Part shown: positions 27,604 to 37,367 of the stretch, in pieces
How positions within the stretch are numbered: the first letter of the stretch is position 1
How the letters are laid out: each line of letters opens with the position of its first letter
Origin: Comamonas halotolerans
Lineage (GTDB): Bacteria; Pseudomonadota; Gammaproteobacteria; Burkholderiales; Burkholderiaceae_C
Assembly: GCF_030162935.1 (NCBI RefSeq)
Contig: NZ_JASAUZ010000001.1
Span: 496,001 to 560,000, forward strand
DNA: 64,000 nt
Reading direction: 5' to 3'
Notes under the pieces: model-generated
The model's input: only the letters and a program-made list of their open reading frames with translations
Databases searched by the model: none
What the model was told of the DNA's origin: nothing
Position numbers and translations under genes: made by a program

Positions 27604-27734
27604 TAGCTCGTGGCAGTCCGCGCCACGTGCGCCCTGACTGCTCCCCTCCGAGAGGAGACTCCGCTTAAATCTTTGCTGGGTTGTCAGGCACAAAGTGCCA
27701 TTGCCCAACGAACACCCAGCAACAGGAGAAATGT

Positions 27735-28853
27735 ATGGATTTCGATTTTTCTGATGACCAGCAACAACTGCGTGATGCAGCCCGCCGCTGGGTGGACAAA
27801 GCCTACACTTTTGAGCACCGCCGTGCAGCCGTCAATGCAGGCGGATTCAGCCGCGATACCTGGAATGCACTCGCCGAGTTGGGACTGACAGCGCTCAACG
27901 TGCCTGCAGAACAGGGCGGCATGGACATGGGTGCCGTAGAGGCCATGGTGGTCATGGAGGAGATGGGGCGCGGCATGGTGCTGGAGCCGGTGGCACAAAG
28001 TCTGATTGCAGCCAAAGTACTGAATCAATATGCACCTGAAGCGCTTCAGGCCGAATGGTTGCCGCGCATTGCCAGTGGTGAAGCAGTGGTGGTAATCGCC
28101 CATCAAGAGCGCCGCGCCCGCTACCGCCTGGATCAGTGCGAAGCACAGGCCACACAAAACGGCGATGGTTATGTGCTGACTGCGCGAAAAAGCCTGGTCC
28201 CTGCCGGCGACCAAGCCGATGCATTCTTGGTTCCGGCCATGCTCAACGGCCAACAGGCGCTATTCTTGGTGGAGCGCACAGCGACAGGCGTCAGCACCCA
28301 GGGCTATATCACTCAGGACGGCAGTCGTGCGGCTGAAGTAGAAACGGTTCAAAGTCCTGCCACCCTGGTCAGCAGTGAAGGCCTGGCTGCGCTGGAATTG
28401 GCTGTTGACACCGGCGGCGCAGCCGTCTGTGCAGAAGCAGTGGGTGTGATGGATCAGGTGCTGAGCATCACGGCTGATTACCTGAATCAGCGCAAGCAGT
28501 TTGGTGTGGCCATTGCCAGCTTCCAGGCCCTGCGCCATCGTCTGGCGGACATGAAGATGCAACTGGAGCTGGCTCGCTCCATGAGCTATTACGCCAGCTT
28601 GCAGCTGGATCAGCCTGCCACACAACGCCGCCGGGCCATTGCTCGTGCACGTGTGCAACTGGGCCAATCCATGCGCTTTGTAGGCCAGCAAGCAGTGCAA
28701 CTGCATGGTGGCATTGGCGTCACCGATGAGTACATCGTTTCACACCAATTCAAGAAGTTGACGCAGCTGGAAATGACCTACGGTGACACGCTGCATCATC
28801 TGGGTGAAGTCTCAGCCCGCATGCAGGAAACCGCTGGGGTTGGCGAAGTCTAA
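27735..28853 (+). CDS. Acyl-CoA dehydrogenase, small-subunit type
   Basis: The 372-residue protein begins MDFDFSDDQQQLRDAARRWV and ends with an ACAD C-terminal domain (RKQFGVAIASFQALRHRLADM, then LHGGIGVTDEYIVSHQFKKL). The middle strand region lacks the usual YSEPGSGSD-type loop and reads IAHQERRARYRLD instead. This is the pattern of small subunits such as PimD that pair with a large subunit. Both genes share strand and close spacing, and a terminator follows only after this one. AGGAG precedes ATG 27735; an ATG at 27731 is out of frame. Confidence 0.85.
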   Translation: MDFDFSDDQQQLRDAARRWVDKAYTFEHRRAAVNAGGFSRDTWNALAELGLTALNVPAEQGGMDMGAVEAMVVMEEMGRGMVLEPVAQSLIAAKVLNQYAPEALQAEWLPRIASGEAVVVIAHQERRARYRLDQCEAQATQNGDGYVLTARKSLVPAGDQADAFLVPAMLNGQQALFLVERTATGVSTQGYITQDGSRAAEVETVQSPATLVSSEGLAALELAVDTGGAAVCAEAVGVMDQVLSITADYLNQRKQFGVAIASFQALRHRLADMKMQLELARSMSYYASLQLDQPATQRRRAIARARVQLGQSMRFVGQQAVQLHGGIGVTDEYIVSHQFKKLTQLEMTYGDTLHHLGEVSARMQETAGVGEV

Positions 28854-28875
28854 ACACGGTTTCAACCCTACCTTT

Positions 28876-28917
28876 CCATACAAAAAAAGCCACCCAAAGG
28901 TGGCTTTTTTTGTATGG
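28876..28917. terminator. 42-base near-perfect palindrome, bidirectional terminator
   Basis: The 19-base arms are perfectly complementary across a 4-base loop, with A7 and T7 tracts built into the stem and GCCACC/GGTGGC at its core. It separates the convergent ACAD operon (+) and bestrophin gene (-). Confidence 0.92.
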
Positions 28918-28931
28918 CCGCAAAGCAGCAA

Positions 28932-29879
28932 TCAAGTGAGTTTGCTGTGCACGGGCTGCATGGGAGCAGGAATTTCCGGATCGCCAAGCAAATGCAGCAA
29001 ATTCATTTCCATGCTGCGGCACATGGCATCCAGCGGCAAATCGTTGTTGTCTGTGCCAAAAGGCTCTTCCAGTTCATCCCCCAAGGCATCCAGGCCAAAG
29101 AAGGTATAGGCCACGATGGCCACCACAAACGGAGTCATAAAGCCTGTGACATCCACCAGACCAAACGGCAACAAAAAGCAATACAGGTGCGCCGTACGGT
29201 GCAGCAGCAAGGTGTACGAAAACGGCATCGGCGTGTGGCGCAAGCGCTCGCACGATGCGGCAGCAAATGTCATGAAGGTCAGGGTTTCGTCCATCTTGTT
29301 GTAGTTGATGGCATCAATACGCCCTTCCCGCATGCTTTGCGTCAAATCATTGGCATTGGCTTGAACAATGGCATCACCACGGTAATTGAGCGGCAGGTCA
29401 CGCACCTTGTCCCAGTCTTCCTGGGTCAGCCAACGCTGCACGGCCCTGTCGTCCATATGGCCGCGCAGTTGCGCACGCAAGGCATGCGCATGGGCCAGGG
29501 TGCGATGCACCACGCGCACCCGCACATCGCCTGCACGATTGCGTGGATCCAGCGGCTGGTCCATATGAATCAGGCTCAGACACTGGCGTGCCATGACTCG
29601 GGCACGAATGTTGAGATCCCCCCAGAGCTTGCGTCCTTCCCAATAACGGTCATACGCTGTGTTATTGCGAAAGCCCAAAAAGATGGCCAGCGGCAGGCCA
29701 ATCAAGGTGAATGGAATAGGTGTAACCGTGATCTTGATGTCGAACAGATACCCATGGGCCAACGTCACCAGCAGCGCCAGCAAGATGTTCAGGCAAAGCT
29801 TCCAGCGGATGCGCTGCAAGATTGACCCCCTCATCATGACAAAGAGGGTGAGCCCATTGGGGCGGTCGTGAACAATCAT
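28932..29879 (-). CDS. Bestrophin-family ion channel (UPF0187/YneE)
   Basis: The 315-residue protein begins MIVHDRPNGLTLFVMMRGSI and has the prokaryotic bestrophin layout: two early membrane helices (about 30-75), the conserved FLGFRNNTAYDRYWEGRKLWG block, a helical cytoplasmic region, a second membrane pair (about 225-270) and the acidic EEPFGTDNNDLPLDAMCR calcium-clasp-like segment. Prokaryotic homologues such as KpBest form sodium-permeable pentamers. ATG 29879 is chosen over one 13 codons upstream by homology. It lies downstream of the HNH gene across a 55-base gap in the opposite reading order, convergent with the ACAD pair. Confidence 0.9.
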   Translation of the reverse strand: MIVHDRPNGLTLFVMMRGSILQRIRWKLCLNILLALLVTLAHGYLFDIKITVTPIPFTLIGLPLAIFLGFRNNTAYDRYWEGRKLWGDLNIRARVMARQCLSLIHMDQPLDPRNRAGDVRVRVVHRTLAHAHALRAQLRGHMDDRAVQRWLTQEDWDKVRDLPLNYRGDAIVQANANDLTQSMREGRIDAINYNKMDETLTFMTFAAASCERLRHTPMPFSYTLLLHRTAHLYCFLLPFGLVDVTGFMTPFVVAIVAYTFFGLDALGDELEEPFGTDNNDLPLDAMCRSMEMNLLHLLGDPEIPAPMQPVHSKLT

Positions 29880-29934
29880 GGTGACGCAAATCCAGGGGAA
29901 AACCCTAGATTTCACCATGCTCTAAATCAAGATT

Positions 29935-30534
29935 TCAGGCATTGCTGAAATATTCAAACTCTTGAGCATGGTCTTTATCCAGCACCAGCCGAGAAGTCTT
30001 AGGCACATGCATGCGTAGAAACTCCATCTGATCTGCCAGGATGCGACGGTTGCGCAAGATGAAGTCTTCCCAGATGCTGGGCACATAAGGCGCATACAAC
30101 AGCGGCATACGCGCTTGCTCCGGTGTGCGTGGGCCTTTGCGATGGTTGCAGCTCTTGCAAGCCGTCACCAGATTCATCCAAGTGTTTTGTCCGCTCTGAC
30201 ACACAGGCACGATGTGTTCACGCGTCAGATAGTCCACATCAAAAGTTTTTCCGCAATAGGCGCACATATTGCGATCTCGGGCGAAAAGCTTGGAGTTGGT
30301 CAGACAGGGTTTGAGTTCATGGGGATTGACGCGTGGTACGCCCCTGGTGCCGATGATGCTGTGCACCTCAATGCAGGACTGCAAACCCGTCACTGCATTG
30401 TGTCCGCCGCGAAAGATGGCGACAGAAGACCCCATGGTCCAGCGCACATCATCAGCGGCATAGTGCAACACCGCCTCTTCCAGCGTGATCCATGACTGGG
30501 GCAAGCCATGGGCGGACAGCTTCAAAACTCTCAC
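29935..30534 (-). CDS. HNH endonuclease
   Basis: The 199-residue protein has a C-terminal HNH domain: CAYCG (Cys91, Cys94), REHIVP with His107, and NLVTACKSCNHRKG with Asn121, Cys126, Cys129, so a zinc ribbon supports a beta-beta-alpha metal active site. The N-terminal half (KLSAHGLPQSWITLEEAVLHY) is typical of a conserved chromosomal family in Burkholderiales, not of phage or restriction HNH enzymes. The start is GTG 30534, with a perfect AAGGAGG 6 bases upstream. It is divergent from ribF. The biological target is unknown. Confidence 0.87.
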   Translation of the reverse strand: MRVLKLSAHGLPQSWITLEEAVLHYAADDVRWTMGSSVAIFRGGHNAVTGLQSCIEVHSIIGTRGVPRVNPHELKPCLTNSKLFARDRNMCAYCGKTFDVDYLTREHIVPVCQSGQNTWMNLVTACKSCNHRKGPRTPEQARMPLLYAPYVPSIWEDFILRNRRILADQMEFLRMHVPKTSRLVLDKDHAQEFEYFSNA

Positions 30535-30692
30535 GTTCAGCCTCCTTGCACAACAGGTGGACGCCCGACGGCCTGCCCTGTGCATCGAGCCAAGCACGTG
30601 GTCTTAGCGCAATATACTTGCTTTCGGTGACAAACTGCCACCACGATGTCATGGGGCAGGTTTTGCAAGCTATAAAAACTTAAGCAATAGAG

Positions 30693-31727
30693 ATGAAGAT
30701 TTTTCGCGGATTCAAGCACCCGGGATTGGCTCCCAAATGCGCTGTCACGATTGGCAACTTTGATGGCGTACACCGTGGACACCAAGCCATGCTGGCTCTA
30801 CTGTCCGCTGAAGCAGCGCAGCGCAGCATCCCGACCTGCGTGCTGACGTTTGAACCACATCCACGAGACTACTTTGCCGAGAAGTTCAAAAAGCCCGAAT
30901 TAGCCCCGGCCCGCGTAGGCACATTGCGCGACAAGCTCTCGCAACTCAAGCTCTGCGGCGTGGATCAGGTGGTCGTGCTTCCCTTTAACGAACAGCTGGC
31001 GAGTCAACCGCCAGAAACATTCATCCAAGAGGTGCTGCTCGAAGGTCTGGGTGCCAAATATGTGCTTGTGGGCGATGATTTTAAATTCGGTGCCAAACGC
31101 GCTGGCGACTATGCCATGCTGGACACTGCTGGTCAGAAGCTAGGCTTTGACGTGGCTCGCATGAACAGCTACGAGGTGCATGGCGAGCGTGTCTCCAGCA
31201 CCACCGTGCGTGCGGCCCTGGCAGAAGGCAATATGGAATTGGCTGCCCAGATGCTGGGCCACCCCTACACCATCTCTGGTCACGTGGTGCATGGCCGCAA
31301 ACTGGGTCGCCAGTTGGCAGAGACCACTCCCGGTGCCCTGGATGGCTTTCGCACCCTGAATTTGCGCTTCAACCACTGGAAACCCGCTGCCAGTGGCATC
31401 TTTGCCGTTCTGGTGCATGGCTTGGATGCAACACCACTGCGCGGTGTGGCCAACCTGGGGGTACGTCCCTCACTGGACCCCAATGATGTCAATGGCGGGC
31501 GGGTCTTGCTGGAGACCCATTGTCTGGATTGGCCGGCTCACCTGGGTGGCGAAGGTGCCTACGGTAAAATCATCCGCGTGGAACTTTTGCACAAACTGCA
31601 TGACGAGCTGAAATACGACAGTCTGGCTGCCTTGACCCAGGGTATCGCCAAAGACTGCGATGACGCGCGCGCGTTCTTCGCTTCGTATACCGAAACCCGT
31701 CGCCAAACCACGCGCGACCGAATTTGA
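30693..31727 (+). CDS. ribF: Bifunctional riboflavin kinase / FAD synthetase
   Basis: RibF makes FMN and then FAD from riboflavin. In the 344 residues the N-terminal FMN adenylyltransferase shows TIGNFDGVHRGHQAML and the VGDDFKFGAKRAGD block, and the C-terminal kinase shows GHVVHGRKLGRQLAETT, a GVANLGVRPS-like motif and LLETHCLDWP. Length is slightly above the usual 310 because of the C-terminus. It is the first gene of ribF-ileS-lspA, an arrangement common in proteobacteria. No FMN riboswitch precedes it, unlike ribH2 in this window. Confidence 0.96.
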   Translation: MKIFRGFKHPGLAPKCAVTIGNFDGVHRGHQAMLALLSAEAAQRSIPTCVLTFEPHPRDYFAEKFKKPELAPARVGTLRDKLSQLKLCGVDQVVVLPFNEQLASQPPETFIQEVLLEGLGAKYVLVGDDFKFGAKRAGDYAMLDTAGQKLGFDVARMNSYEVHGERVSSTTVRAALAEGNMELAAQMLGHPYTISGHVVHGRKLGRQLAETTPGALDGFRTLNLRFNHWKPAASGIFAVLVHGLDATPLRGVANLGVRPSLDPNDVNGGRVLLETHCLDWPAHLGGEGAYGKIIRVELLHKLHDELKYDSLAALTQGIAKDCDDARAFFASYTETRRQTTRDRI

Positions 31728-31829
31728 CGCTCGCCTTCGTCAGCTCGGGCGCCGACATTGCGCTCGGTGCTCCACCCCTGCTTTATTCGCCAGGCTGCAA
31801 TCAGCTTGGCACGCCTTCAAGGTTCCCTC

Positions 31830-34685
31830 ATGTCTGAACAGAAATCGAACAAACCCGAAGCGTCCGCCTACCGTGCGACGCTGAACATGCCTGACACCCC
31901 TTTCCCGATGCGCGGCGATCTGCCCAAGCGTGAACCCGCCTGGGCCAAGGAATGGGATGAGCAAGGTGTGTACAAAAAGCTGCGCGTGGCGCGCGCGGGT
32001 GCACCCAAGTTCATCTTGCACGATGGCCCTCCCTACGCCAACGGCAAGATCCACATCGGCCATGCCGTGAACAAAGTGCTCAAGGACATGATCGTCAAGA
32101 GCCGCCAGCTCGAAGGCTATGACGCGCTGTACGCACCGGGCTGGGACTGCCACGGCCTGCCCATCGAGAATGCCATCGAAAAGCTGCATGGCCGTAACCT
32201 GCCCCGCGACGAAATGCAGGCCAAGAGCCGCGCCTTTGCCACCGAGCAAATTGCGCAGCAAATGGTGGACTTCAAGCGCCTGGGTGTGCTGGGTGATTGG
32301 GACCATCCCTACAAGACCATGAACTACGCCAACGAGGCCGCCGAGCTGCGCGCCTTGAAGAAGGTGATGGAGCGCGGTTTTGTGTACCGTGGCTTGAAAC
32401 CTGTGTACTGGTGCTTTGACTGCGCTTCCTCGCTGGCAGAGTTCGAAATCGAATACGCCGACAAGAAGAGCCAGACACTCGACGTGATGTTCCCCGCCGC
32501 CGATCCGGCGAAGCTGGCGGCAGCATTCGGCCTGCCCAGGCTGGACAAGGAAGCCTTTGTGGTCATCTGGACCACCACCGCTTGGACCATCCCTGCCAAC
32601 CAGGCACTGAACGTCAACCCTGATCTGGACTACAGCCTGGTCGATACCGAGCGTGGCTTGCTGGTTCTGGCTTCTGCACTGGTTGAAAAGTGCCTGGCAC
32701 GCTGGAAGATCGAAGGTACCGTGGTGGCCACTGCCAAGGGCGAGAAGCTTGACCACATGCCTTTCAAGCACCCTCTGGCCCATGTGGACAAGGGTTTCGA
32801 CCGTATTTCGCCCATCTACCTGGCCGAATACGCCACTGCCGAAGACGGTACCGGTATCGTGCACTCTGCACCAGCTTATGGTGTGGATGACTTCAACTCC
32901 TGCGTCAGCAATGGCATGGAGTACAAGGACATCCTGAACCCTGTGCAAGGCAACGGTGTGTATGCAGCCGATCTGCCCATGTTTGGCGGCCAGCATATCT
33001 GGAAGGCTGTGCCCGTGATTCTGGATGCCTTGAAGGTGGCGAACCGCCTGATGGACACCACCAGCATGGAACACAGCTACCCCCATTGCTGGCGCCACAA
33101 GACGCCTGTCATCTATCGCGCTGCCGCACAGTGGTTTATCCGCATGGACGAAGGCGAAGGCGTTTTCACAGACCCCGCCCAAAAGCCTGAAAAGACGCTG
33201 CGCCAGATTGCACTGGAAGCCATCGAGCAAACCAGCTTCTACCCGGAAAATGGTCAGGATCGCCTGCGCGCCATGATTGCCGGTCGCCCAGACTGGTGTA
33301 TCTCTCGCCAGCGTTCATGGGGTGTGCCGATTCCTTTCTTCCTGCATGTGGACACGGGTGCTTTGCACCCTCGCACCATGGAGATCATCGATCAGGCAGC
33401 CGCCATGATCGAAGAAGGCGGCATCGAGGCCTGGAGCCGGGTGACTGCCGAGGAAATCCTGGGGGCTGAGGAAGCCAAGAGCTACACCAAGAGCACCGAC
33501 ATTCTGGAAGTATGGTTCGACTCGGGCTCCACTTTCTGGCACGTGCTGCGAGGCACCCATCCTGATCACCACCACGATCAAGGTCCTGAAGCTGATCTGT
33601 ATCTGGAAGGTCACGACCAACACCGCGGCTGGTTCCACTCTTCGCTGCTGCTGGCCAGCGCCATCTTTGGCCGTGCACCGTACCGCGGCCTGCTGACCCA
33701 CGGTTTTACCGTGGACGGACAGGGCAAGAAGATGTCCAAGTCGGTCGGCAACACCGTGGCGCCTCAAGACGTGTCCAACAAGATGGGCGCTGAAATCATC
33801 CGTCTGTGGGTGGCTTCGACCGATTACTCCGGCGATCTGGGCATTGACGACAAGATCCTGGCCCGCGTGGTGGACAGCTACCGCCGTATCCGCAACACAC
33901 TGCGTTTCCTGCTGGCCAACACCAGCGACTTCGACGTAACCACCGATGCCGTCGCTTATGACGAGCTGCTGGAGATCGACCAATACGCGCTTGCGCGTGC
34001 GGCCGAGCTGCAAAAGGACATTCTGGGCCATTACGAAGTCTATGAATTCCACCCCGTGGTCGCCAAGATCCAGCTCTTTTGCTCGGAAGACCTGGGCGGT
34101 TTCTATCTGGATGTATTGAAAGACCGTCTGTACACCAGCGCCCCCAAGAGCCAGGCTCGCCGCTCGGCACAGACTGCGCTGCACCGGATCACCCATGCGC
34201 TGCTACGCTGGATGGCACCATTCCTGTCCTTCACCGCTGAAGAAGCCTGGAAGATTTTTGGTGACAGTGATTCCATCTTCCTCGAAACCTTCTCCGATCT
34301 GCCCGAAGGCAGCCCAGCCCTGCTGACCAAGTGGAAGCGCCTGTGCGAGATCCGCAACGTGGTCAACAAGGACATCGAGGTGGTGCGTGGCACCGGTGCA
34401 GTAGGCTCATCCCTGCAAGCTGAGGTCACCCTCACCGCCGAACCTGAAGACCTGGCCTTGCTGCAAAGCCTGAAGGACGACCTGAAGTTTGTCTTCATCA
34501 CCTCTTCGGCAACGGTGGTAGCCGGCGATGCGCTGACAACTTCCGTGAAAGCCAGCGAACATGCCAAGTGCGAGCGCTGCTGGCATTACCGTGAGGATGT
34601 GGGCATCAATCCTGCGCATCCGACACTGTGTGGTCGCTGCGATAGCAACCTGCACGGCGATGGTGAAGTACGCAGCAAGGCTTAA
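31830..34685 (+). CDS. ileS: Isoleucine-tRNA ligase
   Basis: A 951-residue class I aminoacyl-tRNA synthetase. HIGH (75-78) follows [16 protein letters not shown] is at 634-638, the CP1 editing domain occupies about 200-400, and a C-terminal zinc site reads [12 protein letters not shown] then CGRCDSN. This is the bacterial IleS1 form. The start is ATG 31830 (an open frame of 24 further codons upstream is not homologous). It lies 102 bases after ribF and 138 bases before lspA. Confidence 0.98.
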   Translation: MSEQKSNKPEASAYRATLNMPDTPFPMRGDLPKREPAWAKEWDEQGVYKKLRVARAGAPKFILHDGPPYANGKIHIGHAVNKVLKDMIVKSRQLEGYDALYAPGWDCHGLPIENAIEKLHGRNLPRDEMQAKSRAFATEQIAQQMVDFKRLGVLGDWDHPYKTMNYANEAAELRALKKVMERGFVYRGLKPVYWCFDCASSLAEFEIEYADKKSQTLDVMFPAADPAKLAAAFGLPRLDKEAFVVIWTTTAWTIPANQALNVNPDLDYSLVDTERGLLVLASALVEKCLARWKIEGTVVATAKGEKLDHMPFKHPLAHVDKGFDRISPIYLAEYATAEDGTGIVHSAPAYGVDDFNSCVSNGMEYKDILNPVQGNGVYAADLPMFGGQHIWKAVPVILDALKVANRLMDTTSMEHSYPHCWRHKTPVIYRAAAQWFIRMDEGEGVFTDPAQKPEKTLRQIALEAIEQTSFYPENGQDRLRAMIAGRPDWCISRQRSWGVPIPFFLHVDTGALHPRTMEIIDQAAAMIEEGGIEAWSRVTAEEILGAEEAKSYTKSTDILEVWFDSGSTFWHVLRGTHPDHHHDQGPEADLYLEGHDQHRGWFHSSLLLASAIFGRAPYRGLLTHGFTVDGQGKKMSKSVGNTVAPQDVSNKMGAEIIRLWVASTDYSGDLGIDDKILARVVDSYRRIRNTLRFLLANTSDFDVTTDAVAYDELLEIDQYALARAAELQKDILGHYEVYEFHPVVAKIQLFCSEDLGGFYLDVLKDRLYTSAPKSQARRSAQTALHRITHALLRWMAPFLSFTAEEAWKIFGDSDSIFLETFSDLPEGSPALLTKWKRLCEIRNVVNKDIEVVRGTGAVGSSLQAEVTLTAEPEDLALLQSLKDDLKFVFITSSATVVAGDALTTSVKASEHAKCERCWHYREDVGINPAHPTLCGRCDSNLHGDGEVRSKA

Positions 34686-34774
34686 ACACCGCAGCCAATC
34701 TTTCGGCGCTTCTTTCAAGGAGCGCCGAAATTGCCAGGCTGGAGCTTTGGCCCATGCTGGCAATTGGCTCCAAG

Positions 34775-34802
34775 CAAGGCGGTCACGCCTTCATTTTTTT
34801 CC
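34775..34802 (+). terminator. Terminator-like hairpin between ileS and lspA
   Basis: AAGGCG/CGCCTT with a 4-base loop is followed by CATTTTTTTT. It lies inside the ribF-ileS-lspA operon and could reduce lspA expression. A second hairpin without T tract (CGGCGC...GCGCCG) lies at 34703-34727. Confidence 0.6.
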
Positions 34803-34823
34803 ACTTAACCGGCCACACAAGCA

Positions 34824-35345
34824 ATGAGTTCTTCGGTTCCTCATCCCAGTGATACCTCCCGCAAGCCCGCTTATTGGCCATGGCTGGCATGGGCTTTGGT
34901 GCTGATCGTGGTCGATCAGCTCTCCAAACAATGGATTTTGAGCTTCTTCGAGCATGGAGACTGGCTGCCCGTCACCAACTTCTTCAACTTGGTGCGCGCA
35001 CACAATACCGGTGCAGCCTTCTCGTTTCTGGCTAACCACGGTGGCTGGCAACGCTGGCTGTTTGTCGGCATCGGCATTGTGGCTACGGTGCTGATCGTGT
35101 GGCAGTTGCGCAAGCATCCGCAGCAGAAGTTCTTTTGCTTTGCCATCTCTTGCATTCTGGGTGGCGCTCTGGGCAATGTGATTGACCGCCTCCAGCACGG
35201 CTATGTGGTGGATTTTCTGGATTTTTACTGGGGCAGCTGGCACTATCCGGCATTCAACATTGCCGACATTGCCATCTGCGTGGGCGCAGCCAGCTTGATC
35301 CTGGACGAAATATTGCGCGCCAGACGCAGCAAAAAAGCCGGCTGA
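34824..35345 (+). CDS. lspA: Lipoprotein signal peptidase (signal peptidase II)
   Basis: LspA cuts the signal peptide of diacylglyceryl-modified prolipoproteins. The 173 residues have four membrane helices and the family motifs [20 protein letters not shown], and the catalytic aspartates in [18 protein letters not shown] and FNIADIAI. The start is ATG 34824. Its mature-lipoprotein products feed LolCD and LolA, also encoded in this window. Confidence 0.97.
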   Translation: MSSSVPHPSDTSRKPAYWPWLAWALVLIVVDQLSKQWILSFFEHGDWLPVTNFFNLVRAHNTGAAFSFLANHGGWQRWLFVGIGIVATVLIVWQLRKHPQQKFFCFAISCILGGALGNVIDRLQHGYVVDFLDFYWGSWHYPAFNIADIAICVGAASLILDEILRARRSKKAG

Positions 35346-35646
35346 CTCTTTGTTTTTGCTTCTGCCACCGCAATTTCCGGCGGCTTCTGCACACAACTTG
35401 TGCATACGGCTGCTGCGCTGGCCGCATCAACCAAGCTCGGCGACCCGGTCGATTTTTCGATGTTCAGCTTCAGGCACACTCGCCGCGTTCGGAAACAAAG
35501 GGAAAAAGCAGGCACAAAGCCTGCTTTTTTTATCTCCGTGCTCATCTGCTGTCTACTAAACGCACCCTGTCGTACGTTATTGAATGTGGCTGACGCCATG
35601 CAACAGCAGTGCAGCGTATATTCCTTAGCTCCTTTGTCGAGCATCC
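35346..35646. other. Intergenic region between lspA and the Na/Pi cotransporter
   Basis: This 301-base stretch contains the lspA terminator at 35503-35531 and the promoter region of the Na/Pi gene. I see no Pho box and no gene in it. Confidence 0.4.
35503..35531 (+). terminator. Intrinsic terminator after lspA
   Basis: AAAGCAGGC/GCCTGCTTT with an ACAAA-type loop is followed by a run of seven T residues, 158 bases after the lspA stop. Confidence 0.85.
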
Positions 35647-37299
35647 ATGAAGCATTTACTGAATCTTTTAGCCGCTATCGCCCTTTTGGTCTGGGGCACC
35701 CAACTGGTCCGAACCGGCGTTTTACGCGTATTCGGCGCCAACCTGCGTCAATTCATCTCGCATGGGGTTAGCAACCGGCTCAAAGCAGTGCTCTCTGGCA
35801 TTGGTGTTACGTCCATCGTGCAGTCCAGCACAGCAACAGCACTGATTGTTTCATCCTTCGTGGGTCAGGGCATGGTCTCGCTGACCGCCGCACTGGCAGT
35901 GATGCTGGGTGCTGATGTGGGCACGAGTGTGATGGCGGTCGTCTTTTCGCTGGACCTTTCTTGGCTCTCGCCACTGTTTATCTTTGTCGGCGTGGTGCTC
36001 TTCATTTCCCGCCAGGACACCACGGTTGGCCGTGTGGGCCGTGTCTTCATCGGTCTGGGCTTGATGCTGCTTGCACTTCGTTTGATCACCGAGTCCACCA
36101 CCGTGCTGACGCAAAGCCCCATCATGCTGACACTCCTGGAGGCTTTGACCAGCGACATCACCATGGAGGTGCTGACCGGCGCCATCATTTCCATCATTTC
36201 CTACTCCAGCCTTGCCACCGTGTTGCTGGTGGCCACATTGGCTGCCTCAGGAGGCATTCCCGTGGACGTGGCCTTGGGTCTGGTCATCGGAGCCAACCTG
36301 GGCAGTGGCTTGCTGGCGGTACTCACCACCTTGAAGGCCAACGTACAGACACGCCAAGTGCCTCTGGGCAATCTGATGTTCAAGATGGTTGGTGTGGTGT
36401 TGATGATTCCATTGATCGATCCCTGGAATGAGCACATGCGAGCTTTGACCAGCGATGTGGGGTCCTTGGTGGTGCTTTTCCATCTGGCGTTCAACACAGT
36501 GGTCGCCATCGTATGTATTTTGCTGACCGGAAGAATTGCTGCATTGGTAGAAAAAATTCTGCCTGTACAAGTGGCCTCGCCCTCCACCACACGCCCACAC
36601 CACCTGGATGTATCGGCACTGAGCACCCCCTCCCTGGCTATCTCCTGCGCGGCACGCGAAGCACTGCATCAGGCTGATGTGGTGGAGTCCATGCTGATCG
36701 GCCTGCAACGCGTCTGGCAAACCGATGACCAGCGTCTGGCCGAAGATTTGCGCAAGCTCGATGATGAAGTGGACGATCTGTACTCGGCCATCAAGTACTA
36801 CATGACCAAGATTTCACGTGCCGAGCTGGACGAAGCCGAAGGTCGCCGCTGGACCGACATCATCAGCTTCACCATCAATATGGAGCAGGTAGGCGACCTG
36901 ATTGAACGCGTGCTGGAGGACGTGGAGAATAAAAAGATCAAAAAGGGACGTCAGTTCTCGGAAGCGGGCCTGGAAGAAATCAACAGCATGCACGCGCATT
37001 TGGTTGCCAATCTGCGTCTGGCCATGAGTGTGTTCCTGAACGGCAATGTGCGTGATGCACAAAAGCTGCTGGAGGAGAAGGCACGCTTTCGTGATCTGGA
37101 GCTGGCTTACGCTGCCACCCACCTGGATCGCCTCTCTGACAACACCGTCCAGAGCATCGAGACCAGCTCGTTGCACATTGACCTGATCAGCGACCTCAAG
37201 CGCATCAACTCTCTGCTGTGCTCGGTGGCTTACCCGATCCTGGAGTCGGCAGGTGCTTTGGCTCCAAGCCGTTTGCGTGAACCTCTGGAACACCGCTAA
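35647..37299 (+). CDS. Na/Pi cotransporter family protein with PhoU-like domain
   Basis: A 550-residue protein of the NptA/YjbB type. About eight membrane helices occupy residues 1-300, with the first repeat motif GVTSIVQSSTATALIVSS intact. The second repeat reads SIISYSSLATVLLVATL, so the expected Gln of the QSS motif is Tyr. Residues about 335-530 form a helical PhoU-like tail (EALHQADVVESMLIGLQRV, DDEVDDLYSAIKYYMTK, SFTINMEQVGDLIERV). The family moves phosphate, mostly as an exporter in enterics. It is monocistronic between two terminators. Direction of transport here is not known. Confidence 0.88.
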   Translation: MKHLLNLLAAIALLVWGTQLVRTGVLRVFGANLRQFISHGVSNRLKAVLSGIGVTSIVQSSTATALIVSSFVGQGMVSLTAALAVMLGADVGTSVMAVVFSLDLSWLSPLFIFVGVVLFISRQDTTVGRVGRVFIGLGLMLLALRLITESTTVLTQSPIMLTLLEALTSDITMEVLTGAIISIISYSSLATVLLVATLAASGGIPVDVALGLVIGANLGSGLLAVLTTLKANVQTRQVPLGNLMFKMVGVVLMIPLIDPWNEHMRALTSDVGSLVVLFHLAFNTVVAIVCILLTGRIAALVEKILPVQVASPSTTRPHHLDVSALSTPSLAISCAAREALHQADVVESMLIGLQRVWQTDDQRLAEDLRKLDDEVDDLYSAIKYYMTKISRAELDEAEGRRWTDIISFTINMEQVGDLIERVLEDVENKKIKKGRQFSEAGLEEINSMHAHLVANLRLAMSVFLNGNVRDAQKLLEEKARFRDLELAYAATHLDRLSDNTVQSIETSSLHIDLISDLKRINSLLCSVAYPILESAGALAPSRLREPLEHR

Positions 37300-37320
37300 G
37301 TACGCGCTCCATCACGTATG

Positions 37321-37349
37321 AAAAAAGCCGCTGAATCAGCGGCTTTTTT
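37321..37349. terminator. Bidirectional terminator between the Na/Pi gene and the Nudix gene
   Basis: AAAAAAGCCGCTG/CAGCGGCTTTTTT with an AAT loop, 21 bases after the Na/Pi stop. It also ends the minus-strand qorA-Nudix operon. Confidence 0.92.
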
Positions 37350-37367
37350 TCCATGCCCTCAAACGCT

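Noticed and set aside
31740-33230. A 496-codon open frame on the minus strand opposite ileS
   Set aside because: It is fully antisense to a firmly identified synthetase, has no ribosome site or domain, and arises from the GC-biased third positions of ileS.
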